DNA from: Gloeopeniophorella convolvens
Lineage: Eukaryota; Basidiomycota; Agaricomycetes; Russulales
Direction: 5' to 3'
Assembly: GCA_022496205.1 (NCBI GenBank)
Contig: WTXD01000043.1
Location: 166,667 to 230,666, forward strand
DNA: 64,000 nt
Position 1 is the first letter of the stretch; each line of letters starts with the position of its first letter. Of the stretch, positions 36,502 through 48,774 are shown piece by piece. Below the pieces are notes generated by a model that saw nothing but the letters and a program-made list of their open reading frames with translations, was not told where the DNA came from and ran no database searches. Both the position numbers and the translations under genes were made by a program.

Positions 36502-36787
36502 TTATAACATATCTTTCCAGTCCTGGTCAGCCTGCCGCCGCAGCATGTGGCGAAGCGCACCCGCTTCTCTTGCGCCGGCATCACCATCTTCCCACACCAG
36601 CCTCGACTCCTCGTCCGACGCTGGGCACGGAAAGCGCTGAAATTGAAACGCGAGGCAGTGCATGACCGGTGACCTACCCCGCAACTGCGCACATGTGCAC
36701 AGGATGCGTCTCCCGGATTGTCGCTTTACCCAGCGCACATCACGGTCCCGGAAATACCTCTTGTTCCGCACTCCATGCATCACTCAT
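36502..36787 (-). CDS. Candidate 54-residue protein, family unknown
   Basis: An ATG at 36787 opens MSDAWSAEQE (36787-36758). A canonical GT donor at 36757 and a pyrimidine-rich TTTCAG acceptor ending at 36637 join in phase to a 45-codon exon (36636-36502) that starts RFPCPASDEE and ends DQDWKDML then stop. The protein would be acidic at the front and Arg/Gln-rich near the end, with no membrane helix. I do not recognise it. The intron (121 nt) is longer than most here. It could be a real small gene or chance; no homology evidence is available to me. Confidence 0.3.
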
Positions 36788-37203
36788 GTATCCTTCCTAC
36801 TTAAAGCACTCCAATGTCCATCTGCGGACTTTGCATGCGAGCGATCGTCGCAGCTGCCAGAATATGGCAAATACCTCCAAGCTTCAAGGACGTACAGCAC
36901 TACACACGTAGACTCTATCAGAAAACTCACGCACGGCAGACAAGCTGCTACGATAGTCCGAAACGCCACCAGCGTGCCATCAATTGACTGGCCTGCAAGG
37001 ACGGAGCATGTTGTATATGGCCATATTGCCTTCTAGGTGTTTGAAGCAGAAATTACAGATGAACTGTCCTGCCTGTCTGCGCAACACGAAGATAGAATGA
37101 ATTTTTGTGATTCAAGGCAGTGCACGCCTCGTTAATGCGACAGTACCACTACGCTCTATGTCGGCGCTGCGCCGCACCACCAGCCCTGCGACACGACGCA
37201 TCA
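36788..37203. other. Spacer, nothing recognised
   Basis: Downstream flank of ATP15; no coding pattern beyond chance frames. Confidence 0.45.
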
Positions 37204-37563
37204 TCAGACGACCTTCTGCCCTGACGCCTTCTTCTCCTCTTCAGGCGGGTTGAGGAACACCTGCGATGTGTTCGGGTGCCGGAGTCAACGGGACATATGC
37301 AGGCCTGAGACATGGATGTGAATAAGGTAACGCACCTGCTCGCCACCCTTGCCGTCCTCCCAATGCTGGTAGCGCAGCGCAGTCAGGCCACGCTTCTCGG
37401 CGATGACGCGCTCATTCTCCTTGAGTGACTGGCGCACAGCGCGAGCAGCAATTTGCGTGTATTTGTTGTACCTGTTGAGCAACAATATCTTCAGAGCCCA
37501 CAGCAGCCGCAGAGCAAGAGTGTATGCGCACGTGAAGAACTGGCGCCAGGTAGCGGTCGACAT
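37204..37563 (-). CDS. ATP15: Mitochondrial F1 ATP synthase subunit epsilon
   Basis: Small subunit of the F1 central stalk, binding gamma and delta in the mitochondrial matrix. Three exons join to about 71 residues. Exon 1 encodes MSTATWRQFFT; an intron follows; exon 2 encodes YNKYTQIAARAVRQSLKE, ENERVIAEKRG and ALRYQHWEDGKGGEQ; a last intron precedes VFLNPPEEEKKASGQKVV. Length and motifs match the family, which has no cleaved presequence. The open frame running through the first intron would wrongly insert a hydrophobic stretch, so the splice matters. Start ATG at 37563, stop at 37204. The 37564-37802 gap to the divergent Rab gene is a likely shared promoter. Confidence 0.9.
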
Positions 37564-37802
37564 GTTGGTAGGGGATGGATGAAGAGCTGGCGGCGGCGAC
37601 GGTTCGGAAACTCGCTGGGTTGGGTCCGGCGGACTCCCGACAAACTCCCACGGTGTATCGTGGCGCCCGGTCCGTGGACCGTGCGTCACCACGACGGTTC
37701 GGTCGTCGACCAGCGGCGTCGACTCTCCTACAATTTCTCTTGCAACTGCCCCAACGAGCTCGCTACTGTAACTGACAGGATACCCACCCATAGACGCATA
37801 TC

Positions 37803-38773
<971 letters not shown>

Positions 38774-39219
38774 TCCCCGCGAATATCGGACCGTTATTTT
38801 CATGACGATGCTCTGCTGCTGGTTTACGAGCGTTGTACAGTATGGATTGTAATATTAGGCATAGCTAACCGCGGCTGTAGTACGTTTTACGAGCTTCAGA
38901 GATGCATAATGTGGCATACATTGAATAAGTATGTGGTACAAGAGAGAATGGGTGTCGTTCCCTACCAGCCAACAACCGCCTGTCCAATATCCAAAAGGAA
39001 ATAAAGCCCCAGAGAATGCAAAAGCATAGATAATATATACGCGTGCAACGAACGCTCCGAACCACATTACCCCTTGCGTACGTATGATACCCGGGTGAGT
39101 GTTCATGTCATGTCAGTTTGCAGATTCATAATAAGTTAGGGAAGCCATGTTGCGGATGATGAGAGTGTGCGAGAAAAGTGGAAGCGAGAAAATGAAAGGC
39201 ATGAGATATGGGCGGATGC
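38774..39219. other. Convergent 3' spacer
   Basis: Shared downstream flank of the Rab gene (+) and the phosphatase (-). No gene seen. Confidence 0.5.
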
Positions 39220-40041
39220 TCAATCGAGGGGTGGGCCACCGGAGGGAAGTGAGCGGTGGTATTCGTAAAGCTGGTCCACAAAACCGCGGTTCGGGGCAGC
39301 CACCGTGCGGCGGGAGCGCACGAACTCGAGCGCCTGCGCGGGCTGCAGCCCGTGCATGGCGATAAGGTAGCCGCACACGACCGCGACGGAGCGGCTTGCA
39401 CCCATCGCGCAGTGGACAAGCACCCGCGTGTCGGGGCTCGCGCGCAGCGCACGCGCGATGTACCGCGTTGTGCGCGGGAGGTGAGCCGCGAGCTCCGCGA
39501 ACGGTGCGTCGTGGAGCGGCACCTGCGCTGCGTGCGCCGCGAGTGCGGGAGGGAGCGCAACATGCCCGGGCATCGCGGACAGCACATGGGTGATGCCGAG
39601 AGCGGCGAGCGTCGCGGTGTCTTCGGCCGCCTGGAGGTCTGCGATGTATAACCGTGGAAGGATCTCCGAGACATGTGGTGATGATGGGGCGGGCACGAGG
39701 ACCCCAGTCCCCGGGTGCGCGGAGTTCGGGCCCGGGTGTGGATGCGAATGGGTGTAAGGGTGTGGAGTGGTAGGCGCCGAGGGAGGGTGGCGCGCGGGGA
39801 CCGTGAGCGCTAGTGTCTGAGCGCGCGGGCGTTTTTGGGAGATAGAGCGGTGGGAAGAAGAAGAGGGATTCGCGGTCGCGGTCGTGGCCATTCGGGAAGG
39901 GGACGGAGGGGAAGGTGATGATGCACGGATGAGCGGCGTGCGGACGCGGAGGGGGAGACGGCCGGGGCGGGCACTCACAGGAGTGTATTTATACGGCATA
40001 ACGGAAAAGTGTGGGCGGAGACGGCGCTCGACGAGGGCCAT
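39220..40041 (-). CDS. Dual-specificity protein phosphatase
   Basis: Uninterrupted frame of 273 residues, one of very few intron-less genes here. The first about 120 residues are Pro/Ser/Thr/His-rich low-complexity sequence. A compact DSP domain follows: ILPRLYIADLQAAED, LGITHVLSAMPG, VPLHDAPFAELAAHLPRT, then the catalytic P-loop VHCAMGASRSVAVVCGYL with Cys nucleophile, Arg and following Ser, and the recognition helix ALEFVRSRR. The general-acid Asp is probably in PLHDAPF. It should hydrolyse phospho-Ser/Thr/Tyr or another phosphate. The start could be the ATG at 40041 or the internal Met at SRMATTATANP, because the N-terminus is unconserved. Confidence 0.88.
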   Translation of the reverse strand: MALVERRLRPHFSVMPYKYTPVSARPGRLPLRVRTPLIRASSPSPPSPSRMATTATANPSSSSHRSISQKRPRAQTLALTVPARHPPSAPTTPHPYTHSHPHPGPNSAHPGTGVLVPAPSSPHVSEILPRLYIADLQAAEDTATLAALGITHVLSAMPGHVALPPALAAHAAQVPLHDAPFAELAAHLPRTTRYIARALRASPDTRVLVHCAMGASRSVAVVCGYLIAMHGLQPAQALEFVRSRRTVAAPNRGFVDQLYEYHRSLPSGGPPLD

Positions 40042-41363
40042 GACACAGGTGGCTTTGTAAATTGGCAGGTGTGGATTTTAGCGCCAAGCGGACGGGGGCG
40101 ACTGCGTGGGCGGGGGGTTAAGTGGGTGGTGGACTGTTCCGGAGCGTGGGCGTAGCGCGGACGCAGAGATGGGGGAGGTCAGACAGGCAGGCAAGGCCAG
40201 GCACCCCGCGGCAGAGCGAAGATTGTTATATGCAGATGGCAGAAGAACGCGCACAGCACGCCGTGGAGAGCTGACAAGGCTCAAGATCGATCCGATGGGG
40301 CGAGGCAGGAGGCTATGCAAGGCGCAGTTCCACCACACAAAGGCGTGACTTGCTCCAGCTGATAGGGGCGACTTCTTTGTTCTGGGCAGGACAAGGACAG
40401 CAGCCTGCGTGGGTGAATCAGTAGGTATATATGTCAGGACCGCCTGATGAGAATGCGAGCGATCTTGATGAACGGAGAAGGGAAAAAAGGCTGTCGGGCT
40501 GATTGCCACAACCGAGTCCGCTCGCCCTCCCGTTTATATGAGCTCGGCTCGGGAGGAGCGATCGCACTGTGTGCCACACAGCCGTCGACGACAAATTGCG
40601 GTCCTCCATCGCTGTACCAGATCGCGGGTCAAGGTCAGGGTAGCCGAGGAAAAGTCGAACAGCTATCATACTCGGTAACGACTCTCGCCGTGTATGGTCA
40701 TGCTGTGCCGCCAGTCGCGCCGGCGACGTGTTGCATGCGCCCTGTTTCCCCACGGCACACAACCGAGTCGTCGCCCGACTCGCACTCCCCGCCAACGACC
40801 AGAGGGGATGCGGTGCGGCCCGCCTGCCGACATTGCACGAGATCAATCCGTGGCATCAACAGCAGTTGCGGCGGGGGCGGGACAGCATAAAGATGCCGCA
40901 TCAGCAGCAATCGGCAACATCAGCCCAATTCAACGATCACGGCGCGCGGTGCTGTAACCCGAATAAGTTCCCGACCCTTCCGTACCCCGTCACGGTGGTG
41001 CGCGGTCGGGCCTGAGTCTCATCTGATGGGAGTCGCTCATTTTTCACGCTACACTGTCTGATGCCAACCGATATACGCAGGACAGTTCGGACCGTCTCCG
41101 ATTTTGTTGCGTCCCAACGTACATTCGCTAATATATCGCATTGTACAGGGAAGGATGGGTGGCTGCATAGGGTAGAGGTGGGAACAGAACCGGGACGACG
41201 ACGAGGGCCTAACGCCCGCCTAAACGATGCAAAGAGTTCTTTGCGGGTTGATTGGATGACTACCAGAAAGTGTAAGGAACAGGAATCGAGGGAATGACGT
41301 CGCGCAAGCGCAAGCCGAGATCAGGGGCGTGTAGGGTCGTGAGAAGTGATGCCAGGTGGATGT
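40042..41363. other. Spacer without supported gene
   Basis: Several long frames overlap on both strands in this GC-rich sequence (for example 40078-40509 and 40418-40846), but none shows a domain or splice continuity. It would include the phosphatase promoter and the eIF4A 3' flank. Confidence 0.45.
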
Positions 41364-42197
41364 CTAGATGAGATCGCTGTGCGACGGGAACCCAGATGAC
41401 GTGGTGAGCACATGCGATATGTGAACGGCACAATAGATTGAGACGTACGCGACGTTGAGAGGCATTTCGTCGATTTGCGTATTGTAGAATTCTGAAACCC
41501 CGGCCAAGGTGAAGAGGTGAAGAGACAGATGGAGAAAGACGTACGTTCGATATCCCGCAGCATCCGCACATCCTCCGTCGTCACAAAATTGATGGCGACA
41601 CCCTTACGACCGAAACGGCCACCACGGCCAATACGGTGAATGTAGTTCTCGCGGTTTGTGGGTAGGTCGTAGTTGATCACAAGGGAAACTTGCTGCACGT
41701 CGATGCCGCGCGCCAACAGGTCGGTCGTGATGAGTACACGCGAAGAGCCCGAGCGGAACTCCTTCATCAGGACTTCGCGCTGCTTCTGCTCCATATCACC
41801 GTGCTGCATACAGGAGGTTAGATCGGCTCCACGATCGTGTGGATTGAGAAGGCGCACCATGGCGGATACAGTGAATTCGCGAGAATGCATCTTCTCGGTG
41901 AGCCAGTCGACCTTTCGCCGTGTGTTGCAAAAGATGACGGCTTGGGTAATGGTCACAGTCTCGTAGAGGTCACAAAGGGTGTCAAGCTTCCACTCCTCCT
42001 TCTCGACGGCGATGTAGAACTGCTTGATACCCTCAAGGGTAAGCTCGTCGCGCTTGACGAGGATGCGGACGGGGTCACGCATGAACTTCTTCGTCACCTC
42101 GAGCACATCCGCCGGCATCGTAGCAGAAAGAAGGACGACTTGAGTGTCCTGAGGAAGGAGTTGGAAGACCTCGTAAATCTGATCCTTGAAGCCACGA

Positions 42198-42229
<32 letters not shown>

Positions 42230-42910
42230 GATCTTGATGGTATCGGTACGAAGAGCGCGGCGGTTGATCATGTCGTAGACTCGGCCAGGAGTACCGACAA
42301 CGACTTGCACTCCCTCCTGGAGCTTCGCCATATCCTCACGGACGTTAGTACCGCCAACGCAGGCATGACACTCGACATTCATGTAATCGCCAAGGGCAAC
42401 GACAACCTTCTGGATCTGCTGGGCGAGCTCGCGAGTCGGCGCGAGAATAAGCGCTTGAGTACCCTTGACAGCAGGGTCGAGCTTTTGGAGAATGGAGATG
42501 GAGAAAGTAGCAGTCTTGCCGGTACCGGACTGCGCCTGTGCGATGACATCGTGGCCCTTGACCACGGGAACGATCGCACGCTGCTGAATGGCCGAAGGGC
42601 GCTCGAAGCTGCGGCACGGTAAAGGCAGGGTAGTGGGGAGCCGGCGGTATCACTTACCCGTAGGCGTAAACACCACGTAGGAGCTCCGGCTTCAGATCCA
42701 TATTGTCGAAGCTGTACGTACACGCTGTGTCAATGCGTTGCTGGCGTGCAAATGAAACGGGAACCCACTTGTCGACAACTTGATCCCAGTTGGACTCAAT
42801 CTCGCCCTCAGGGATATCCTGGAGAGTTTCTTCCCTGAAAGCCATCGTGGCATTCAGCATCAGACAGGCATCAAATTGGAACTGCAAGACGCAAGTACTA
42901 ACGCGGACAT
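41364..42910 (-). CDS. TIF1: Translation initiation factor eIF4A (DEAD-box RNA helicase)
   Basis: ATP-dependent RNA helicase of the eIF4F cap complex. The first exon is only eight nucleotides (42910-42903). Splicing to the acceptor before GAAGAAACTC gives [20 protein letters not shown]. Landmarks: Q-motif [12 protein letters not shown], motif I AQSGTGKT, Ia [10 protein letters not shown], Ib [37 protein letters not shown] and [16 protein letters not shown] second intron lies before [18 protein letters not shown], another around 42600-42650, and another near 41800-41860 (before [10 protein letters not shown]). The last splice gives the C-terminus [18 protein letters not shown] with stop at 41364. 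All catalytic motifs are intact; length is about 400 residues, normal for eIF4A. Confidence 0.95.
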
Positions 42911-43053
42911 GATTTTAGTGTTCTAAGTGATCCAAGGAGTCGACTAGAGTTGCCGACTTGACCTGGATAGGGGGAGGAGTGTTGCGATGTGTGGTAGGAT
43001 CGATTGACCTGTGGTCGAAGGGCTTAGACAAGTTCCCTTCGCAATTTTTCCTC

Positions 43054-43509
43054 TCATCGCCCTCGGCGCATCCCGAGATTTTTTAAACCTCCGCTCCTAC
43101 CCTGTCCCGGGCCCGGAGCATCCGAGTCATTGATCTGGTCCACTCCTGCATTATCGCTGCCCGGTCCCGCGTATGGCTGTCTGCTGCTGGCTGGGGCGTC
43201 CATATCCTGGTTTCCGTTTGTATTCAGCTGCCACAAGTTCTCTGCCACCCGCCTGCCCGTGATCGTAATACCATGTCGCACTGCCCTGATCCTTCCAAGG
43301 ACTTGACCCCGGATCCTGTGCACAAAACTCGGCCACACAGACCCGAGCGGCGAACTGCCGCTATGACCTTCCTGCACTGAGTAGAAGGTGCTGAGCGGTG
43401 GCGTGCTGGGCACCGCACTCCGTTTCTTCGTCGGTGTTCTTCCCAGGTCTCTTCTTGGTGGCTCTACCCCGTCAATATCCATGTGATCACCCCCCTCTCG
43501 CGGCCTCAT
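43054..43509 (-). CDS. Hypothetical protein, 151 residues
   Basis: Single open frame from ATG 43509 with no recognised domain. It begins MRPREGGDHMDIDG, then has a basic patch (LGRTPTKKRSAVPSTPP), a middle part with a possible amphipathic segment (VWPSFVHRIRGQVLGRIRAVRHG), and a Gly/Asp-rich tail ending NLGMRRGR. The MDIDG start and composition look protein-like, but the frame could be chance in GC-rich DNA. It lies 143 nt upstream of eIF4A on the same strand, where one would otherwise expect only promoter. Confidence 0.3.
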   Translation of the reverse strand: MRPREGGDHMDIDGVEPPRRDLGRTPTKKRSAVPSTPPLSTFYSVQEGHSGSSPLGSVWPSFVHRIRGQVLGRIRAVRHGITITGRRVAENLWQLNTNGNQDMDAPASSRQPYAGPGSDNAGVDQINDSDAPGPGQGRSGGLKNLGMRRGR

Positions 43510-46485
43510 ACGACACGATTGCGAAAGACTTTACCCACCGGTCTCTCCAACTCGACTATTTTCCTCATGTATCACAACGGGGACCAACATAAGGATCTCA
43601 CGCACTGGACGGGGTGACAACTGCCGAGGTGAACTCGATTAGTTGGGGCTGTGCTGGTATTAGTGACCTTTCTCAGTGTACATGTATCCACCTACGAGCT
43701 TGTCTAAAATGTAAGTTGGAATCGCAAGCACGCACCGACTTGGCCTCGTATATGCGCGCCAATTGTGAGTGCTCCTAATTATTCTTTAGTGGTTCCCGAA
43801 CCCGTGCGTTAGCGCCCTCTTAATGACATTTTTCCGGCTCCCCGACACGCCCCCTTTTCAGTATGCGTCCCTCAGTTACAGGTGCGTCCGTGCCTGTGCG
43901 TCAAATTTGGTCCTTGCACAGACTAGCGACGAGTGCCCCGCATACCTATACAGGTCGCGCCCGCTTATGACCAGGCATGGGATCTAATTCTCCCTTATAC
44001 CATCATCACCATCACCATCACCATCGCCGTCATCATACGCGCGTATGTTGGCCCTGCGGCCCGGTAACACTCATCCTCGCTCGGACCTGAAGTGGAGGAC
44101 TGTGGGTTGCCATGGTCTTTTGTTTTTTTGCCTCGGTGTGGGGTTGATCCCTCAACCGTAGATTTGCTCCGCGATGCAGTATATTACACCTGTAGGCCAG
44201 TTACCAGTAACTCGTGATGCTCACACTACCATCAAAGTATCTCGGTATTCTCAAACCTTGTCTGTTTGAGCCAAGTAACACGTCTCTTCAACGAGCTGCG
44301 GATTCTCAAGTAGAGCGGTGCGTTGTTGTGGCGGGGTGTCCGAGACAGGCTTCTTTCGCTTATTCGCGAAAGAAAATCGGAGGCCTTCAACTCGAATGCG
44401 GCAAGGATGGGTGCGAAACGTTGTAAGACCGGATCCCCGTGCCTTGGCCATTACGCCGGGGCTTCTGGCTTGATTTGGTTCGACAGATCCTCCTATTTGG
44501 CCGATGGGCCTCGTGCTCCAGCGCCATGTTCGCTGGTGGAGAATGCTCGCGAAGTGCCAGTAGGCTTTTGGGGCTGTGCACATGTCAGCACAGTCAATCT
44601 GTGGCTACCTTTAGGCTTCAACTGGCCAACTCAGTAAAGGTAGGAAAGTCGCTGGGTCGTGCCTTTTCAGGCGTACGCTGGCTACCACGGCGCTGCCCCG
44701 TCGCGCTTGGGCGCCTTTCAGTTGTTGCCCACGTTTCGTTCATGCGACCCATTGATCATACTGACTGGCAGTGCCTCTCCGCATGCGCGCTCATGTGCGG
44801 TGGAGTCGTGCCCTGGATTACAGCTCCCCATCTTGCACCTGTTCAGGGCATGCATGCGCGGGGAACTAATTCGGCAAGCTGATTACTGGTTTTGCCCGTC
44901 ATATAGGAAGGCTTGATGGGAATCTCTGCCTTGCTCGCCCCGCGGCGTCTTTCAGCCTGCGATGCATGTTGCTGGTCACGAACAACTGGCGTATATGCTT
45001 ATGCAAAGCCACTACTGGCACCACATATCTACCACCCAAAGGGTCTCGTCATCGCAAGCCTCTTGTCCGTTCGGCAAAATCGCTTGTCAATACCAGCCCT
45101 ATCCAAAGGCACACCACCCCACACACCATGGGTTATTCCTGCGCAGGAATATCATGGATACCAAAACTCCATTAAGGACGCACCGCTGAGAACTGCTACC
45201 CTTGATCTCGTCGAGGACCGAGGTAGGAGTTTCTGAAAAAGCCGGTCGACCTTTGGGTCGACCAGTACCAAATTCTCAACTCGGCGGCATATCATTACCT
45301 TCGTATAAACTCACAGCCGCCGCATGCTAGGCGTTGTGAACGCAAGGCCAGACGTACCCTTTGCCGTGATTGCAATAGGTCCGTGGTCTCAACTTGTTGA
45401 TCGGGCTAGGAGCGAGCAGTCCAGGCTATTCCATGAGACGCTGTACCCGACATAGCCCAGTACTTATCTCGGGAGTTTAACTAAAATTTGACTCAATTGA
45501 CGGGACGGTGGTGTCCATTTCATTTTGGTCTTTAGCGCTTCAGCCTTCGATAATCAACATGTGTTGACAACGTTCCCTCAGCGCCTTCTCCGACTCTTTC
45601 ATCAATGATACAACAGGAGCTCCCGTGCACGAGGCTCATTTCCGATCGTGGCTGTAGATGAGTTGAAACGAGGAAACAAGGTCGCCTGTAGGGGTGACAT
45701 GCCTCCACTTACTAGTGGGGTCCCGATTAGCGCTTCCAAGTTGTTGGAAACCATTCCAACTCTGCGCTTGACACTTTCCGTCCTCCAGGCGTGCCCACCG
45801 GCCTGTGACAGGATTTCATCGTGCTGATGATGTCTATTGCTTAACTGATCCTCGCTACCCGGTTCTGTTTTGTATCGAAGGCAACGTTTGTCATCAATGG
45901 TGCAAGAACGCGAGATCCGGGGTATTGCGTGCTCCGATCTGGCAGATGTCCAGGAGACTCCGGAAGTATTCTCACCTTGTCCGCCGTGCTTCTACCTCCT
46001 GACTATCCCGGCCATGATCTATGCTATTCCCCGGGACCTGAGGTTTGGAATCGCGACTCAATGTCAGTCTGCGGTGCCGGATCTGCAGTTACCGGATTCC
46101 GGCGCACTAGTCTGATTGAGATACGAGGCGATAGGTTACCACAGACTCGTTGCTAGCACAAGCGCTCAGGAACTGTGCTGGCTGTCCTCCGTTGACCCGA
46201 ATCAGCGTCGCTGGACAAGGTGGCGCTTTACTAGATGTCGCTATTGATGATTGAGCACAACTTGCTACAAGCATACTGTGGATACTATCTTCAAGGTGTA
46301 TGTCTTGTTCTGAGATTGTACGACGCAAAAGCGCAACCATGTGCTCATGGTAAACGCGAATATGTGACTGCCGAAGGGTCGCTGATGCTGGCGCTCCTCC
46401 GGCCATGGGTCAAGTGATCTGAAGTTGAAGAAATAATCATATAGCGCACTCACAGCCTCACACCTACTTGAAGCTACGCACAACC
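43510..46485. other. Three-kilobase spacer without supported gene
   Basis: Frames near 44251-44637 and 45805-46156 do not match any family I know, and no splice path extends them. A short CAT/CAC repeat lies at about 44001-44034. It is the largest gap in the otherwise dense conserved block and may hold old mobile-element remains, which I cannot show. Confidence 0.4.
44001..44034. repeat. CATCAC-type microsatellite
   Basis: Imperfect tandem CATCAC units (catcatcaccatcaccatca and onward), with a related CAT/CGC tail. Simple repeat only. Confidence 0.8.
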
Positions 46486-48569
46486 CTAGAACTTGAAATC
46501 TCGCCCGCCCTTATCCTTCTTTCCACGCTCGCGGTCGGCCTCCATCTTCTGTCGCTTCTTTGCCATCTCTTTCGCGACCATATCCGAAAAGTCCTCGCGT
46601 CCAGGGCCCTGTCCCGGTACCCCTGCGCTCCCCCGTGATCCCGCATCGTACCGCTTCCGAAGCTCGTCTTCGGACAAACCCTCGAGCTCGTTCGCATCGA
46701 GTGAGACGTCCACACCGCCAGCTTTGCGCTAAACGATAGCAGATTGATTAATGAGGGCGTTCATACCGTGAAGCCGATAACGACGTACCTTGGTCCCACG
46801 CTCCTCGCCGAGTACAGGTACAGAGGCACCGACAACGCCGCTGACGTCGTATCCACGCTCAGAGCCCATTAAGCCGCGCACGTTCGTTTGCCGCTCGGGA
46901 AGCACCGAGTAAAGCTGACGAGAGTCGACGTCGTCCCGCGCTGGCGCTGTGGATGTCTTGCGCAATTCAAGGAAATCTGGTGTCTCAAGGCCGGCAGCAA
47001 CTGTGGAGACGACCGAAGCCATGCCTGATGGCGTCGCGAGGCCGGATGGAGTCTGGAGACCGTCGGCGACAGGCGCTTCGATTGCTTCTTCCTCGTCCTC
47101 GTCTTCTTCCTCTTCTTCCTCTTCTGATTCTTCCTCTGCGCATCGTGTCAGCGTGCCCAACGACGTCGTCAGTAGATTAGCCGCACCTTCCTCGGGCTCG
47201 AGCTCGCCCCACAAGTTCTTGTCAACCGGTTCGCCGATCTAAGGGAGGGTCAGTACATTATCAAGCTGCAATGGGGGCCGAAGGAGCGTACTGCAGTGTC
47301 GTTTGTCTTCGGTAAGACACCAAACACATCTCCATACAGGGGACGGTTGTATTCGTCCAGTGGTGGCTTGCCCCATCCACCCGGGTGGAAGCCCCATTGT
47401 GCACTGAGATGGTAAAGGGCATCAGCGAGACTCTTACGAGTGGGGCGTTTGCACGCACCCCTCTGGGATGGGCGCGTTGAGCCCCGGTATCCGTAGAGTG
47501 GGATAACTCGGAGGAGGGCCAAAGCGCTGCATACTGATGAGCCAGGGAGGCGGTGCAAGCGGAGGTATAGATAGAGCTTCCACGAGCTCTGGCGAGAGAT
47601 CTCCCGGCCGTTTTTCTTTGAGCGAGGTTTCAAACTCTTTACCCTCGTAGTACATCTCGCCGAAGCCAGTCATCGGTGGCTTGGTCTGGAACTTGAAGAA
47701 CGCATCGTGCAGCTTCTGATAGTCAATGTCGATTTTTCCCATCTTAGGTTGTACGCGCTCGCGTGTCTTGGCCTTGAGGGACATATTTGCCTCTTTCTCT
47801 TTGACGGCATCGCGTTGTGTCGCGATACCAGTGTCGGCGATATATGATGGAAGCTGGAAGGGTGGCTTCTCGATGCCACGTTTTCCCTGTAGGTAGTCAC
47901 GCTTGGCACTCCAGTGGGCAGGAATAGGAATGGTGTTACGATAGCTTTTGAGGTGAAGAAGGAGCCGTGGATCCGCGGCGGAAATGTCCGTCCATTCAAC
48001 GACTTCGGGCTTCTGCACGAGCTGCTTGAGCTCCGCGACAGTGAGCCGGTTGAGCTTGCGTTGCTTTTTTTTAGAGAGAGGCTTCTTCTCTCCCTCAGCT
48101 TCAGAGTCTGTCTCGCCTGCCATATCGTCATCGGAGTAGATGACCTCGCCTTTAGATGGGTCTTCCGACTTCACCTTTACGAGAGTCAAAGCAATGCAAA
48201 AGATGAAAGAAGGTATATACGCACCGCGCTGTCTTCCATAGAGAACTGGAAGCGGGCAAATACGTCGGAGAACGCCTCAAGAGCAGCTCCCTTTAAGTCC
48301 AACTGCTCAGACACGTACTCGACGCTCTCATCCTCGGTCTGCCTTTCCTCCCTCTTTATCGCTACCTCCGGCACCGGTTTGCCACTGGTCTCCTTGACAG
48401 TAGTTGAGTAAATGATTGAACGAGACCTGAAGCCCCACACCTGTGTCGCCGTCTTCTTCTGCTTAGCCTTCTGACGCCTTAGCTGGTTCTTCGACTTGGT
48501 CTTCTTCGTTTCGGCAGGGATGCCACCAGTTCCATTGAGCACCGGCGTCGTTTGGATAGCGACAGACAT
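46486..48569 (-). CDS. CUS1: Splicing factor 3B subunit 2 (SF3b145/Cus1)
   Basis: Component of the SF3b particle of U2 snRNP, helping to anchor U2 at the branch site. Five or six exons. The N-terminus MSVAIQTTPVLNGTGG is followed by a Lys/Gln-rich stretch (KNQLRRQKAKQKK). The conserved DUF382 region carries RLTVAELKQLVQKPEVVEW, DPRLLLHLKSYRNTIPIPAH, WSAKRDYLQGKRGIEKPPFQ and LPSYIADTGI. The proline-rich PSP region carries LVEALSIPPLAPPPWLISMQ, GPPPSYPTLRIPGLNAPIP and FHPGGWGKPPLDEYNRPLYG. A long Glu run (around 47095-47140) and the ending GREDFSDMVAKEMAKKRQKM complete it. Start at 48569, stop at 46486. The start lies about 205 nt from the divergent dephospho-CoA kinase, suggesting a shared promoter. 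Confidence 0.93.
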
Positions 48570-48774
48570 GATGACGGATAGCGGGGTGACTGACTAGTGA
48601 CCGTTGGGCGTGAGTGAGCGGAACGGAGCGTTCGCCTCGCGTCCCTGGAAAAGCCCGGCCGCCGGCGCCGGCCAACTTACCGTTTATGGTTACACGTCAT
48701 GCATTCATGCGTCACGCCCGTCGCCTTCCGCTGCGACCACTCCCGAACGCCCATTCTCAGTCGGGATCCTGAAC

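Noticed and set aside
40078..40950. Several overlapping frames of 90-147 codons on both strands
   Set aside because: They shadow each other in GC-rich upstream DNA, lack domains and lie where the phosphatase promoter should be.
45225..45265. Repeated GGTCGACC palindromes as a possible terminator or recombination site
   Set aside because: Two short self-complementary octamers in a gene-free area; too weak to call a functional element.
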